Source of the DNA: Leucobacter soli
Lineage (GTDB): Bacteria > Actinomycetota > Actinomycetes > Actinomycetales > Microbacteriaceae
Length of the DNA stretch: 64,000 nucleotides
Reading direction: 5' to 3'
Assembly (NCBI RefSeq): GCF_910593785.1
Contig: NZ_CAJVAP010000010.1
Location: 1 to 64,000 of the forward strand
Shown one piece after another: positions 34,591 to 42,790 of the stretch. Position numbers and translations under genes: made by a program. The notes beneath the pieces were generated by a model, which saw nothing but the letters and a program-made list of their open reading frames with translations, searched no databases and had not been told where the DNA came from. The first letter of the stretch is position 1. Every line of letters begins with the position of its first letter.

Positions 34591-34620
34591 CGATCGCACG
34601 AAGAATATATTCTGCGATCG
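34591..34620. promoter_or_regulatory. AT-rich nested palindrome between flavin reductase and MerR genes
   Basis: CGATCGCA (34591-34598) is mirrored by TGCGATCG (34613-34620), and between them lies the 12-bp palindrome AGAATATATTCT (34602-34613). This is an AT-rich island in very GC-rich DNA, about 95 bp upstream of the flavin-reductase start. It may bind the Lrp-type or another regulator. Confidence 0.4.
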
Positions 34621-34700
34621 GCGTTCAGGCGATCATTCGACGCGGATCGGCCTTCGCGCGGCGGGGCGGAGCGGGGGCCGCGCCGGATCGACGCGCCGAC

Positions 34701-34732
34701 TTGACCCTGCCCCCGAGGGGAGGGTCTACCGT
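34701..34732 (+). promoter_or_regulatory. MerR-type promoter with long spacer and dyad
   Basis: TTGACC (34701-34706) and TACCGT (34727-34732) are 20 bp apart. The spacer region holds the dyad GACCCTGC…GGAGGGTC (34703-34726). MerR-family activators characteristically bind such dyads between over-spaced -35 and -10 elements. It is placed to drive the MerR-peroxiredoxin gene, so autoregulation is expected. Confidence 0.6.
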
Positions 34733-34750
34733 GGGCGGAGGAGGTCGAGC

Positions 34751-35713
34751 ATGCGCATCGGAGAACTCGCGCGCCGCACCGGCGCGTCGGTGAAGGCCAT
34801 TCGCTACTACGAGCAGCTGGAGCTGCTGACTCCGACGCGCGAGGCGAACGGGTACCGGAGCTTCGACGAGGGCCACGTGCGCGTCGTCGCAGAGATCCGA
34901 GAGCTGAGCGCGATCGGCGTCTCTCCGCAGCGGGCGGCTCCGTTCGTCGCGTGCCTCGACGCCGGGCACGAGCACGGCGACGAGTGCGCGAGCTCGCTGG
35001 CCGTGTACCGCGACACGATCGCCGAACTCGACCGGATGATCGACGCGCTGGTGCGGCGGCGCGACGAGCTGCGAGGCCGGCTCGAGACGGGCGCGAACCG
35101 GGGCTTCGCCCCGACGCCCGCGCCCGCGGACTACACGGTGCTGCCCGAGGGCCTTCCGGTGCCCGAGGACGACGGCGCGGCCGACCACCTGACCGGCACC
35201 CGCATGCCCGCCCTCGAACTGCCCACGAGCGACGGCGGATCCGTGCGCCTCTCGCATCTCGGGCCCGGTCGCACGATCGTCTACCTGTACCCGCTCACGG
35301 GCCGACCCGGTGTCGACCTCCCCGCGGGCTGGGATGCCATCCCCGGCGCGCGCGGGTGCTCGACGGAGGCCTGCGACTTCCGCGATCACTTCACCGAGCT
35401 GCGGGCCGCCGGAGCCGAGCGGGTGCTCGGCCTGTCGAGTCAGAGCCCCGACTACCAGAGCGAGGTGGTCGAGCGCCTGCGCCTGCCCTTCCCGATGATC
35501 TCCGACGAGTCCTTCGCGCTGCACGAAGCGCTCGGACTCCCGCTGTTCGCGGCTCCAGGCCACGCGCGGCTCTACGCGCGGCTCACGCTCGTGATCCGCG
35601 ACGGGGTCATCGAGCACGTCTTCTACCCGATCTTCCCGCCCGACACGCACGCGCAGCAGGTGCTCGCCTGGCTCGCCGAGCACCCGAGCAATCCCGAGGA
35701 GCCACCCCGATGA
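34751..35713 (+). CDS. MerR-family regulator fused to a PrxQ/BCP-like peroxiredoxin
   Basis: A 320-residue fusion. Residues 1-70 are a MerR winged helix (MRIGELARRTGASVKAIRYY) and 85-112 the dimerisation coil, with Cys68, His73, His75 and Cys79 clustered between them. From about 145 to the end it is a thioredoxin-fold peroxiredoxin of the AhpC-TSA/PrxQ class: the ALELPTSDGGSVRLSHL entry strand, Cys203 and Cys208 in GCSTEACDFRDH (peroxidatic and resolving positions of BCP proteins), and VIEHVFYPIFPPD near the end. This combination suggests direct peroxide or thiol sensing that changes DNA binding. GGAGGAGG precedes the ATG. It overlaps the next gene by 4 bp. Confidence 0.88.
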   Translation: MRIGELARRTGASVKAIRYYEQLELLTPTREANGYRSFDEGHVRVVAEIRELSAIGVSPQRAAPFVACLDAGHEHGDECASSLAVYRDTIAELDRMIDALVRRRDELRGRLETGANRGFAPTPAPADYTVLPEGLPVPEDDGAADHLTGTRMPALELPTSDGGSVRLSHLGPGRTIVYLYPLTGRPGVDLPAGWDAIPGARGCSTEACDFRDHFTELRAAGAERVLGLSSQSPDYQSEVVERLRLPFPMISDESFALHEALGLPLFAAPGHARLYARLTLVIRDGVIEHVFYPIFPPDTHAQQVLAWLAEHPSNPEEPPR

Positions 35714-36048
35714 CCGCCGTACCCGCCTTCAGCTCGACCTTCATCTTCGAGGTCGGTGAGCTCGACCACGATTTCCATCGCATCAACGACGAGGTCGCGG
35801 AGCGCGCCCGCAGTATCCCCGGCTTCCTCGGCGAGGAGGCCTGGCACGATCCGGAGACGGGTCTGCATGCAGAGGTCTACTACTGGGAGAGCTACGAGGC
35901 GCTCCGGCAGCTCGTCGACATGGATACGCACCGGATCGCGAAGGTGCGGTCGGGGGAGTGGCTGGGGCCGTATCGGGTGGTCATCTCCGAGGTGCGATCG
36001 GTCTACGGCGATCCTGCGCTCGGCATCGCGCACGCGCCGGCGGAGTAG
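35710..36048 (+). CDS. antibiotic-biosynthesis-monooxygenase-like small protein
   Basis: A 112-residue protein with the ABM/dimeric alpha-beta-barrel look (FIFEVGELDHDFHRINDEVA, ARSIPGFLGEEAWHDPETGL, YYWESYEALRQLVDMDTHRI). Related small proteins handle haem, quinones or reactive intermediates. Its ATG overlaps the MerR-Prx stop, so both are made together. The final 22 bp, including the TAG stop, are repeated exactly at 36417-36438. Confidence 0.75.
   Translation: MTAVPAFSSTFIFEVGELDHDFHRINDEVAERARSIPGFLGEEAWHDPETGLHAEVYYWESYEALRQLVDMDTHRIAKVRSGEWLGPYRVVISEVRSVYGDPALGIAHAPAE
36027..36048. repeat. 22-bp direct repeat, left copy (3' end of ABM-like gene)
   Basis: A 22-bp sequence (CGCGCACGCGCCGGCGGAGT plus AG) covering the last codons and stop of the ABM-like gene, identical to 36417-36438. 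Confidence 0.8.
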
Positions 36049-36462
36049 TTGCCGGCTTGTAGATCTTCGTCGTCGCGAGCAGCGCCCCTGGGGCTCGCGC
36101 AGGAGACGCAGGATCTGCGAGACATGCCCGAAGTTCCCGGCTCCTCCTGAGTCGACCGGGTTGGTGCCCCGTGCCCGAGCTGCCGAGCGGTGTCAATAGT
36201 TCACGCACCTCTCCCGGTATCGCGGCCGGAACACCATGCTCCACCCGGAATCGCGCTGACGCTCTCCCCGCACTTCCGTTCCCATGCATGCCTCGGTGAA
36301 ACCTCGGCGAGAGGTGGAAAAAGGTTCTTCTGCGGGAGAATTTCCACCATTCTCCGCCTCTCGCAGGATGGGGGCGGGGTGGGATCGGGCCTACCGGCGT
36401 TGGGCGACTCGTGCTGCGCGCACGCGCCGGCGGAGTAGCACCCGGATCCTCAGGCCGCCGGA
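36049..36462. other. non-coding stretch bounded by the 22-bp repeat
   Basis: About 410 bp without a convincing gene on either strand. It contains the second 22-bp repeat at 36417-36438. Near its middle, GGTGGAAA and TTTCCACC form an inverted repeat around an A/T-richer core, and GAGAGG/CCTCTC lies outside it. No tRNA or riboswitch is visible. The stretch behaves like a small insertion that copied the end of the preceding gene. Confidence 0.5.
36417..36438. repeat. 22-bp direct repeat, right copy
   Basis: Exact copy of 36027-36048, 390 bp downstream, lying 25 bp from the end of the MarR gene on the opposite strand. Confidence 0.8.
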
Positions 36463-37044
36463 TCAGGGGCGGCCGCGCGTCCACTCGGCGTCGGTCAACG
36501 CAATCTCCGCGGTCATGTCCGCGAGGAAGCGGATCACGACCTCCCGCTCCTCCGTGGTGAGGCGCGCGGCGGAGCTGAAGCGCTTCGCGTGCTGCCGTCC
36601 GACGGTGCGCATCGCCGCGTCCTCCGTCTCGGCGGTGACCTCGATCGCGAACGCGCGCCGGTCGGTCGGGTGGAGGCGGCGGACGACGTGCCCGCCCTTC
36701 TCGAGCCGGTCGAGCAGCTTCGTGGTCGAAGCGGCGGAGATCCCCAGGTGGCCGGCGATCATGCTCGGCGTTGCGACTTCGCGCCGATTCTTGGCGACGA
36801 TCAGGTAGTGCAGGGCCCGCATGTCCTGCCTGCTGAGCTTCATGTACGCCTCTGAGGCGTCGGCGACGGCCTGCTCCGCCGCGCGGAGGTCGGCGAGCGC
36901 CGTCATCAGCCGGCCGATCTGAGCGATGTCGGCCTGCGGCAGCTCGGAACGATCGACGAGCACGCTTTCGGGGTCGCTCGAGTCCACCTCGTAGAGGTGC
37001 GCTGCGATGGAGTCCGGGACACCCGCGCGCGACGGATCGGCCAT
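36463..37044 (-). CDS. MarR-family regulator, CrtR-like paralogue
   Basis: A 193-residue MarR regulator with a long N-terminal extension (about 1-70) before the winged helix (SMIAGHLGISAASTTKLLDRLEKGGHVVRR; wing HPTDRRAFAI). It is clearly paralogous to the MarR gene at 56034-56639, sharing for example SEAYMKLSRQDMRALHYLIVA with SQRYMKLGRSDMRALHFLIVA. It is divergent from an MMPL exporter, as the other copy's operon also ends in one. In corynebacteria the CrtR regulator of this type responds to geranylgeranyl diphosphate, so an isoprenoid ligand is possible here too. Confidence 0.88.
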   Translation of the reverse strand: MADPSRAGVPDSIAAHLYEVDSSDPESVLVDRSELPQADIAQIGRLMTALADLRAAEQAVADASEAYMKLSRQDMRALHYLIVAKNRREVATPSMIAGHLGISAASTTKLLDRLEKGGHVVRRLHPTDRRAFAIEVTAETEDAAMRTVGRQHAKRFSSAARLTTEEREVVIRFLADMTAEIALTDAEWTRGRP

Positions 37045-37146
37045 GCCGCAATCCTACGGGCGGGTAATCATCCCGTGCAAATAGTCAACTTCAGTGTACT
37101 ATCTACTATTGGAAAGAATAACTCACCCCTCCAGGAGCTCATCACC

Positions 37147-39372
37147 ATGCCTGCTCTCCGCCACGGGCGCACCGCCGCTTCCCGCGCACACGCCCACGCC
37201 GATGCCGGCACTCGTGCACCGCGATGGCTGAGGATCCTGCTCCCCGCGCTCCTGATCCTGATCTGGCTCGTCGGCGCCGGTGTCGGCGGACCCTACTTCG
37301 GCAAGATCGGCGAGGTCTCCTCCAATGATCAGACCTCGTACCTGCCCGAGTCGGCGGATGCGACGAGAGTGCAGGAGGCCCTCGGCGCGTTCAACGACTC
37401 GGACGCGATCCCGGCGGTCATCGTCCTCGTGGGCGACGACGAGCTGACCGAGGCGCAGATCGCGACGCTGCAGGCCGCCGTCGACGAGCTGCCCGGGATC
37501 ACCGGCGTCGGCGACGAGATCTCGCCCCTGATCCCCTCGGAGGACGGGCGGGCGCTCGAGGCGTTCGTGCCCATCGACGGCGAGGCCGGGGTGGGGGATG
37601 CCGTGACCGCCGTCTCCGAGCACCTGCGCGCATCGGCTCCCGACGGAGTCGATGCGTTCGTGACCGGGCCCGCCGGGTTCACCGCCGACCTCGTCGCGGC
37701 GTTCTCCGGGATCGACGGACTGCTGCTCGCGGTGGCGCTGCTCGCCGTGCTCGTCATCCTCATCATCGTCTACCGTTCGCTCCTGCTCCCGGTCGCGGTG
37801 CTCTCGACGAGCCTGTTCGCGCTCACCGTCGCCCTGCTCTCCGTCTGGTGGCTGGCGAAGACCGGCGTGCTGCTGCTCAGCGGCCAGACCCAGGGCATCC
37901 TCTTCATCCTCGTGATCGGCGCCGCCACCGACTACTCCCTCCTCTACGTCGCCCGGTACCGTGAGGCGCTGCGTTCGGAGCAGGACAAGTGGGCGGCGAG
38001 TTTCGCCGCGCTCCGAGGGTCGTGGGAGCCGATCCTGGCTTCGGGCGGCACCGTGATCGCCGGACTTCTCTGCCTGCTGCTCAGCGACCTCAAGTCCAAC
38101 AGCACGCTCGGTCCAGTCGCGTCGATCGGCATCGTGTTCGCCATGCTGTCAGCGCTCACGCTGCTCCCCGCGATCCTCTTCGCATTCGGACGGGCGGCGT
38201 TCTGGCCCAGGCGACCGAAGTACGAGCCCGAGGCGGTCGCCGCCGAGGGCGGCGTGCCCGGGACCGGCCCCTGGGCCCGAGTCGGCGGCCTCATCCGCAG
38301 GCGGCCGCGGCTCATCTGGGTCGTCACCGCGCTCGTGCTCCTGCTCGGCGCAGCCGGGCTGACGCAGCTCCAGGCGCACGGAGTCGCGCAGTCCGAGCTC
38401 GTGCTCGGCGCGTCGGAGGCGCGGGACGGGCAGCAGGCCCTCGGCGAGCACTTCCCAGGTGGATCGGGCAGCCCCGTCCACGTGCTGGCGCCCGAGGCGG
38501 AACTGCAGGCGGTCGCCGACACGCTGCTGAGCAGCGACGGGATCGACGGCGTTTCGGTGCTGAGCGCCGATGCGCCCTCGGGAGCTGGATCCGTGACGGC
38601 GGACGGTATCGTCGCCGCCGGCCCGCCCGGGACCCCGGCGCCCGAGCCGACCGTGATCGAAGGCCGGGTGATGCTGCAGGGCACGCTCACGGACGCGGCG
38701 GACTCCGAGGCGGCCCAGGCGACGGTCCGCGATCTGCGGACGGTCTTCGCCGGCGACGGCGCGGATGCGCTGGTGGGCGGCGTCACCGCCACGGCGATCG
38801 ACACGAACGACGCCTCGATCCACGATCGCACGCTGATCATCCCCGTCGTGCTCGCGGTGATCCTCCTGATCCTGATGCTGCTCCTGCGCTCGATCCTCGC
38901 CCCGGTGCTGCTCATCCTGACCACCGTGCTCTCCTTCGGCACGGCGCTCGGGGTGTCCGCGCTCGTGTTCAACGGCGTCTTCGAGTTCCCGGGGGCGGAT
39001 CCCGCCGTCCCGCTGTTCGGCTTCGTGTTCCTCGTCGCCCTGGGGATCGACTACAACATCTTCCTCGCCACGCGGGTGCGGGAGGAGTCGAAGGCGCACG
39101 GCACCCGTGCCGGCATCATCCGCGGCCTCTCGGTCACCGGCGGCGTCATCACCTCCGCAGGGCTCGTGCTCGCGGCGACCTTCGCCGCGCTCTCGGTACT
39201 GCCGATCCTCTTCCTCGTGCAGATCGCGTTCATCGTCGCGTTCGGCGTGCTGCTCGACACGTTCCTGGTCCGGGCCCTGCTGGTGCCGGCGCTCATGTAC
39301 GACATCGGCCCGGCGGTGTGGTGGCCGTCGAAGCTGGGGCGGCGCGAGCCCGGCGCGGCCGAGCCCGGCTGA
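37147..39372 (+). CDS. MMPL/RND-family membrane transporter
   Basis: A 741-residue RND transporter of the MmpL type. It has two repeats: one helix, an external domain, then a five-helix bundle. Signatures are GPYFGKIGEVSSNDQTSYLP after TM1, LLSGQTQGILFILVIGAATD and YSLLYVARYREAL in the first bundle, and FGFVFLVALGIDYNIFLATR in the second. Such pumps export lipids, pigments or siderophores using the proton gradient. The ATG at 37147 follows CAGGAGCTCATCACC. It is divergent from the MarR gene and strikingly similar to the MMPL gene starting at 62465. Confidence 0.92.
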   Translation: MPALRHGRTAASRAHAHADAGTRAPRWLRILLPALLILIWLVGAGVGGPYFGKIGEVSSNDQTSYLPESADATRVQEALGAFNDSDAIPAVIVLVGDDELTEAQIATLQAAVDELPGITGVGDEISPLIPSEDGRALEAFVPIDGEAGVGDAVTAVSEHLRASAPDGVDAFVTGPAGFTADLVAAFSGIDGLLLAVALLAVLVILIIVYRSLLLPVAVLSTSLFALTVALLSVWWLAKTGVLLLSGQTQGILFILVIGAATDYSLLYVARYREALRSEQDKWAASFAALRGSWEPILASGGTVIAGLLCLLLSDLKSNSTLGPVASIGIVFAMLSALTLLPAILFAFGRAAFWPRRPKYEPEAVAAEGGVPGTGPWARVGGLIRRRPRLIWVVTALVLLLGAAGLTQLQAHGVAQSELVLGASEARDGQQALGEHFPGGSGSPVHVLAPEAELQAVADTLLSSDGIDGVSVLSADAPSGAGSVTADGIVAAGPPGTPAPEPTVIEGRVMLQGTLTDAADSEAAQATVRDLRTVFAGDGADALVGGVTATAIDTNDASIHDRTLIIPVVLAVILLILMLLLRSILAPVLLILTTVLSFGTALGVSALVFNGVFEFPGADPAVPLFGFVFLVALGIDYNIFLATRVREESKAHGTRAGIIRGLSVTGGVITSAGLVLAATFAALSVLPILFLVQIAFIVAFGVLLDTFLVRALLVPALMYDIGPAVWWPSKLGRREPGAAEPG

Positions 39373-39391
39373 TCGGCTGCTGCGCGCTCAG

Positions 39392-39523
39392 GTGGAGATG
39401 CCCGAAGGCGCGAGCGCTGCGAGCCACACGTGGTTCCGCAACGGGATTCCTATTCCATTGGCGGACGGATCGAGCTGCACGGTCACCTCCGACGACCTCG
39501 GAGCGGTGCTCGCAGTGCGCTAG
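39392..39523 (+). pseudogene. fragment of a surface-protein Ig-like repeat
   Basis: About 43 codons read HTWFRNGIPIPLADGSSCTV then TSDDLGAVLAV and a stop. This resembles the WxRNGxxIxGATxSxYTxTxxDxG repeats of actinobacterial cell-wall proteins, cut to a single last repeat. No longer gene is attached upstream. Confidence 0.4.
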
Positions 39524-39628
39524 CCGGTACCCGCCCGGCGCCCCCGGATATCCTTCCTGGAGTGCCGATCGGCGGGACGACCCGCCCGGGCTCCGAAGCT
39601 GCGAATCGAAAGGCGGATCCAGAGCACC

Positions 39629-40483
39629 ATGTCCCGGCCCACTGAGAGTAGTCCTGCAACCCCCCAGCGCCCCGCGCGTCCGCAGCGCCCCCAGATCGTC
39701 CTGGAGGTGCTCGAACGCATCCAGCTGTCGCCGCGCATGGTGCGCATCGTCGCGGGCGGCCCCGGCATCTCCGCGGTCGAGGACAACGGCCGTACCGACG
39801 CCTACACCAAGATGCTCTTCGCCCACCCCGGCACCGACCTCGTGCCGCCCTACGACCTCGACGCGCTCCGGCAGGAGCTGCCGGTCGAACTCCTGCCCTC
39901 GCGGCGGACCTACACGATCCGCCGCTTCGATCTCGCGAACGGTCGCATCTGGATCGACTTCGTGGTGCACGGCGACGAGGGCGTCGCGGGCCCGTGGGCG
40001 GACGGAGCGGTGCCTGGCGCCCCCGTCGTGCTCGGCGGCATCGGCGGCGGCTACGCGCCGGATCCCGAGGCGGACTGGCATCTGCTTGCCGGCGACGACT
40101 CGGCGCTTCCGGCGATCGCCTCGGCGCTGGAGGCGATGCGGCCCGATACTCGGGGCGTCGCGCTGCTCGAGGTCGACGGCGATGCCGATCATCTCGAGTT
40201 GACAGCACCCGACGGGATCCGGATCGAGTGGCTGCACCGCGACGGGCGGGAGGCGGGGACCACGACCCTCCTCGCGGACGCCGTGCGGGCGGTCGACTGG
40301 CAGGACGGGCGCGTGCAGGTCTTCGCGCACGGCGAGCGCGGGGCGATGAAGTCGCTCCGCCCCTACCTGACCGATGAGCGGGGGCTCGACCGGGAGCAGC
40401 TGTCGCTCTCGGCCTACTGGGCGCACGGCCGCAAGGAGGACACGTTCCAGGCCGAGAAGCGCGAGCAGATCGGGCAGATCTAG
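39629..40483 (+). CDS. siderophore-interacting protein (ViuB-like FAD-dependent ferric reductase)
   Basis: A 284-residue flavoprotein. The FAD-binding RTYTIRRFDLANGRIWIDFV with VVHGDEGVAGPWA is the family signature, and LAGDDSALPAIASALEAM begins the NAD(P)-binding half. The C-terminal SAYWAHGRKEDTFQAEKREQ is typical. These proteins reduce the iron of ferric siderophores in the cytoplasm to release it. It stands alone between the MMPL gene and the IS zone and is followed by a terminator-like hairpin. Confidence 0.92.
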   Translation: MSRPTESSPATPQRPARPQRPQIVLEVLERIQLSPRMVRIVAGGPGISAVEDNGRTDAYTKMLFAHPGTDLVPPYDLDALRQELPVELLPSRRTYTIRRFDLANGRIWIDFVVHGDEGVAGPWADGAVPGAPVVLGGIGGGYAPDPEADWHLLAGDDSALPAIASALEAMRPDTRGVALLEVDGDADHLELTAPDGIRIEWLHRDGREAGTTTLLADAVRAVDWQDGRVQVFAHGERGAMKSLRPYLTDERGLDREQLSLSAYWAHGRKEDTFQAEKREQIGQI

Positions 40484-40545
40484 GGGATCTGCGACGAGGG
40501 GATCTGCGATGCGATCCCCGGTCGCCGGGCGCGGCGCACCCGGGA

Positions 40546-40567
40546 GGGGCTGAACACCCCCAGCCCC
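40546..40567 (+). terminator. hairpin after the siderophore-interacting gene
   Basis: GGGGCTG (40546-40552) pairs with CAGCCCC (40561-40567) across an 8-base loop, followed by a T-rich ATCCATTCTTTCT. It lies 62 bp after the stop. Confidence 0.65.
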
Positions 40568-40676
40568 ATCCATTCTTTCTGGCCTGTAGCCCGTGATCGC
40601 GCGGGCGTGGGCTCCCGTTCCAAGCATCTCGCGCACCGCACCGCACGTGCGCAGGCACGCACGCAGGAACGAGACA

Positions 40677-40722
40677 GTACGGGATCGTCCGCGCTGTACG
40701 TCTTCGACAGACGATCCCGTAC
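40677..40722. repeat. inverted repeat with perfect 13-bp arms
   Basis: GTACGGGATCGTC (40677-40689) and its exact complement (40710-40722) flank 20 bases. It lies 21 bp outside the left end of the IS3-family element and has no T-run. It may be the edge of a lost element or a bidirectional terminator. Confidence 0.6.
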
Positions 40723-40780
40723 CGCCTCGACGATCTCGTGCTGTGAATTGGCCTGGTTCTTGTTCCGACCGGTTTTCCTG

Positions 40781-41563
40781 TCAGCCGGTCGGTGACAGAA
40801 GCGTCTGGGTCTCAGCGTAGTACGTCTGTTCGACCTCGATCGGAGTACGCATGTCGAGCTCTCCGTGGAGGCGTTCCTGGTTCCACCACCACACCCATTC
40901 GAGGGTCGCGAGCTCGACCTGCTCGACCGTCCGCCACGGGCCCTGCTGACGAATCAGCTCGGTCTTGTAGAGATTGTTGACCGCCTCAGCCATCGCGTTG
41001 TCGAAACTGTCGCCGACAGTTCCGGTCGAGGGCACCGCACCAAGTTCTTGGATACGGTCGGTATAGACCATGGCGGTGTAGTTCGACCCGTGATCAGCGT
41101 GATGGATGAGCCCATCGAGCCGGCCGCCCGACTGCCATGCCGCCATGTCCAGTGCCTGCATCGGCAGAATCTCTGACTTCAGCGTCGCAGCAACGTTCCA
41201 GCCCACGATCCTGCGCGAGTACACGTCGGTGACGAACGCGACATAGGCGAACCCAGACCACGTCGCCACGTAGGTCACGTCGCACACCCAGAGCTTGCGG
41301 GGCCCATCAGCGACGAATCTCCGGTTGACCAGATCGGCAGGCAGTGCCACCGCTTTGTCGGAGCGCGTGGTGAACACTCGCTTTGATTTCCGCACCCCGC
41401 GCACGCCGGCGAGCTTCATGAGGCGTTCGGTCTGGTCGCGGCCGATCTCCCACCCCTCACGCCGGAGCAGGGCGTGCATCTTCCGTCGCCCGTACACGCC
41501 ATAATGCCTCGCGTGGAGCTGCTGGATCTCCGGCACGATGAGTTCATCGCGCAGTTGCCTAGC
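40781..41563 (-). pseudogene. IS3-family transposase orfB, 3' part (split by IS481)
   Basis: The frame carries the DDE integrase core: WVCDVTYVATWSGFAYVAFV with the first Asp, IHHADHGSNYTAMVYTDRIQ with the second, and GDSFDNAMAEAVNNLYKTEL with the Glu. It ends with the IS3-type WWWNQERLHGELD. The 5' part is at 42656-42790. The joined gene would be 303 codons, with the junction restored exactly as SSARQLRDEL. Residues before TTARQLRDEL in the present frame are read from the inserted IS481. Confidence 0.9.
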
Positions 41564-42560
41564 TGTAGTTCCCAGTGAGGTTGTGAACACGATCTGAGGG
41601 AGTGAGCCCGCCGATCCCGGTATGGGGTCGATGATGATTGTAGTGATGAAGCCAGGTGCCATAACTTTCGGCCCTGGCTTCTTCGCTTTCATAAGCGACC
41701 GCGTACGCCCATTCCTGCGCGAGGGTGCGATTGAAACGCTCCACCTTTCCGTTGGTTTGCGGCCGGTAGGGGCGAGTGAATCGGTGCTTCACGCTCGGTC
41801 CCAGCGCTTCCGCAAACGCGTGCGACCGATAGCAGGGCCCGGTGTCTGTCATCACTCCGGTGATAGTCACTCCGGCGTCGGTGAAGAACGCGCGGGCTCG
41901 CGCCCAGAACGAGGCTGCGCTCTCCTTCTTCTCGTCAGCGAGGATCTCTGAATACGCGAGGCGTGAATGGTCATCGACGGCGTGATGGAGGTACACGTAG
42001 CCGCGCGAAGGTTTCCCGCCTGCACGCGCTGCTCGATTCGTGACTCGCAACGTGCGCCGTTGCTGATCTGACCCTCGCCCATGAACTCGCCATCCTCCGC
42101 CATCAGGGATACGGCCGAGCTTCTTAATGTCCACATGCACCAACTCACCCGGAGCCTGTTTCTCGTAGCGAATGGGCCGAGGTTGTCGGACTGGCAGGCC
42201 GGTCGCTTGATCGAGATGTGCGAGGAGAGGCATTCGGTAGCGTGTGATCACGCGCTCGATCGTGGACCGCGGGATACCCAGGTGATAACTGATCCGGTGT
42301 GGGCCCCAGCGGCGGGTGAAGCGGAGACTAATGATGCGATGCTCGCGCCGCTTCGACAGCCTCGCGGGTGAATGATGCGGGCGCGACGAACGATCGGTCA
42401 AGGGCTCACCGGCGCGATACCTTGCTGCCCATTTCGATGCCGTTGCGGGTGAGACTTGAAATCGTTCCGCAGCGCGCCGAACTGGCCATCCTTGGTCAAC
42501 GATCAATGCGGCGAGGCGAGTTCTACCGATTGGGGTGAGGGGTGCGTTAGCGTGAGACAT
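41559..42560 (-). CDS. IS481-family transposase
   Basis: A 333-residue transposase, intact. The N-terminus has two helix-turn-helix stretches (WPVRRAAERFQVSPATASKW; GPHRISYHLGIPRSTIERVI), and the DDE core follows, with VDIKKLGRIPD, GVMTDTGPCYRSHAF and TNGKVERFNRTLAQEWAYA. The last codons read GNYS then TAG; the TAG is not in the element but in the duplicated CTAG target. Confidence 0.93.
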   Translation of the reverse strand: MSHANAPLTPIGRTRLAALIVDQGWPVRRAAERFQVSPATASKWAARYRAGEPLTDRSSRPHHSPARLSKRREHRIISLRFTRRWGPHRISYHLGIPRSTIERVITRYRMPLLAHLDQATGLPVRQPRPIRYEKQAPGELVHVDIKKLGRIPDGGGWRVHGRGSDQQRRTLRVTNRAARAGGKPSRGYVYLHHAVDDHSRLAYSEILADEKKESAASFWARARAFFTDAGVTITGVMTDTGPCYRSHAFAEALGPSVKHRFTRPYRPQTNGKVERFNRTLAQEWAYAVAYESEEARAESYGTWLHHYNHHRPHTGIGGLTPSDRVHNLTGNYS

Positions 42561-42655
42561 GAAGACCTCCGGGTGAGGGTGAGAGTTGTGATAAACCCCA
42601 TCCTTCCGGAGGTCTTCATCTATCTCGAGCGTTCACAACGTCCCGAGGAACTACA
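41564..42655 (-). mobile_element. IS481-family insertion sequence, 1092 bp, with 6-bp target duplication
   Basis: Ends are TGTAGTTCCCAGTGAGGTTG at 41564 and, on the other strand, TGTAGTTCCTCGGGACGTTG at 42655. CCTAGC is duplicated at 41558-41563 and 42656-42661. This fits the known NCTAGN target preference of IS481. Insertion split orfB of the surrounding IS3-family element. The element appears complete and therefore recent. Confidence 0.93.
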
Positions 42656-42790
42656 CCTAGCTGAGGACGTCCGCTGTTTCGCAGCCCGATAACCACGCGA
42701 GGTGAGGAACCCACGAACCGCCGTCCTGAGTGCACGGCAGAGGAACTCGACCCCGAAACGATCACGATACTCGTCGATGAATCTGATCAT
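42656..42790 (-). pseudogene. IS3-family transposase orfB, 5' part (split by IS481)
   Basis: The ATG at 42790 overlaps the orfA stop (ATGA). The 45 codons read MIRFIDEYRDRFGVEFLCRA and end in TSSAR at the duplicated CCTAGC. The rest of the gene is at 40781-41557. Confidence 0.9.
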
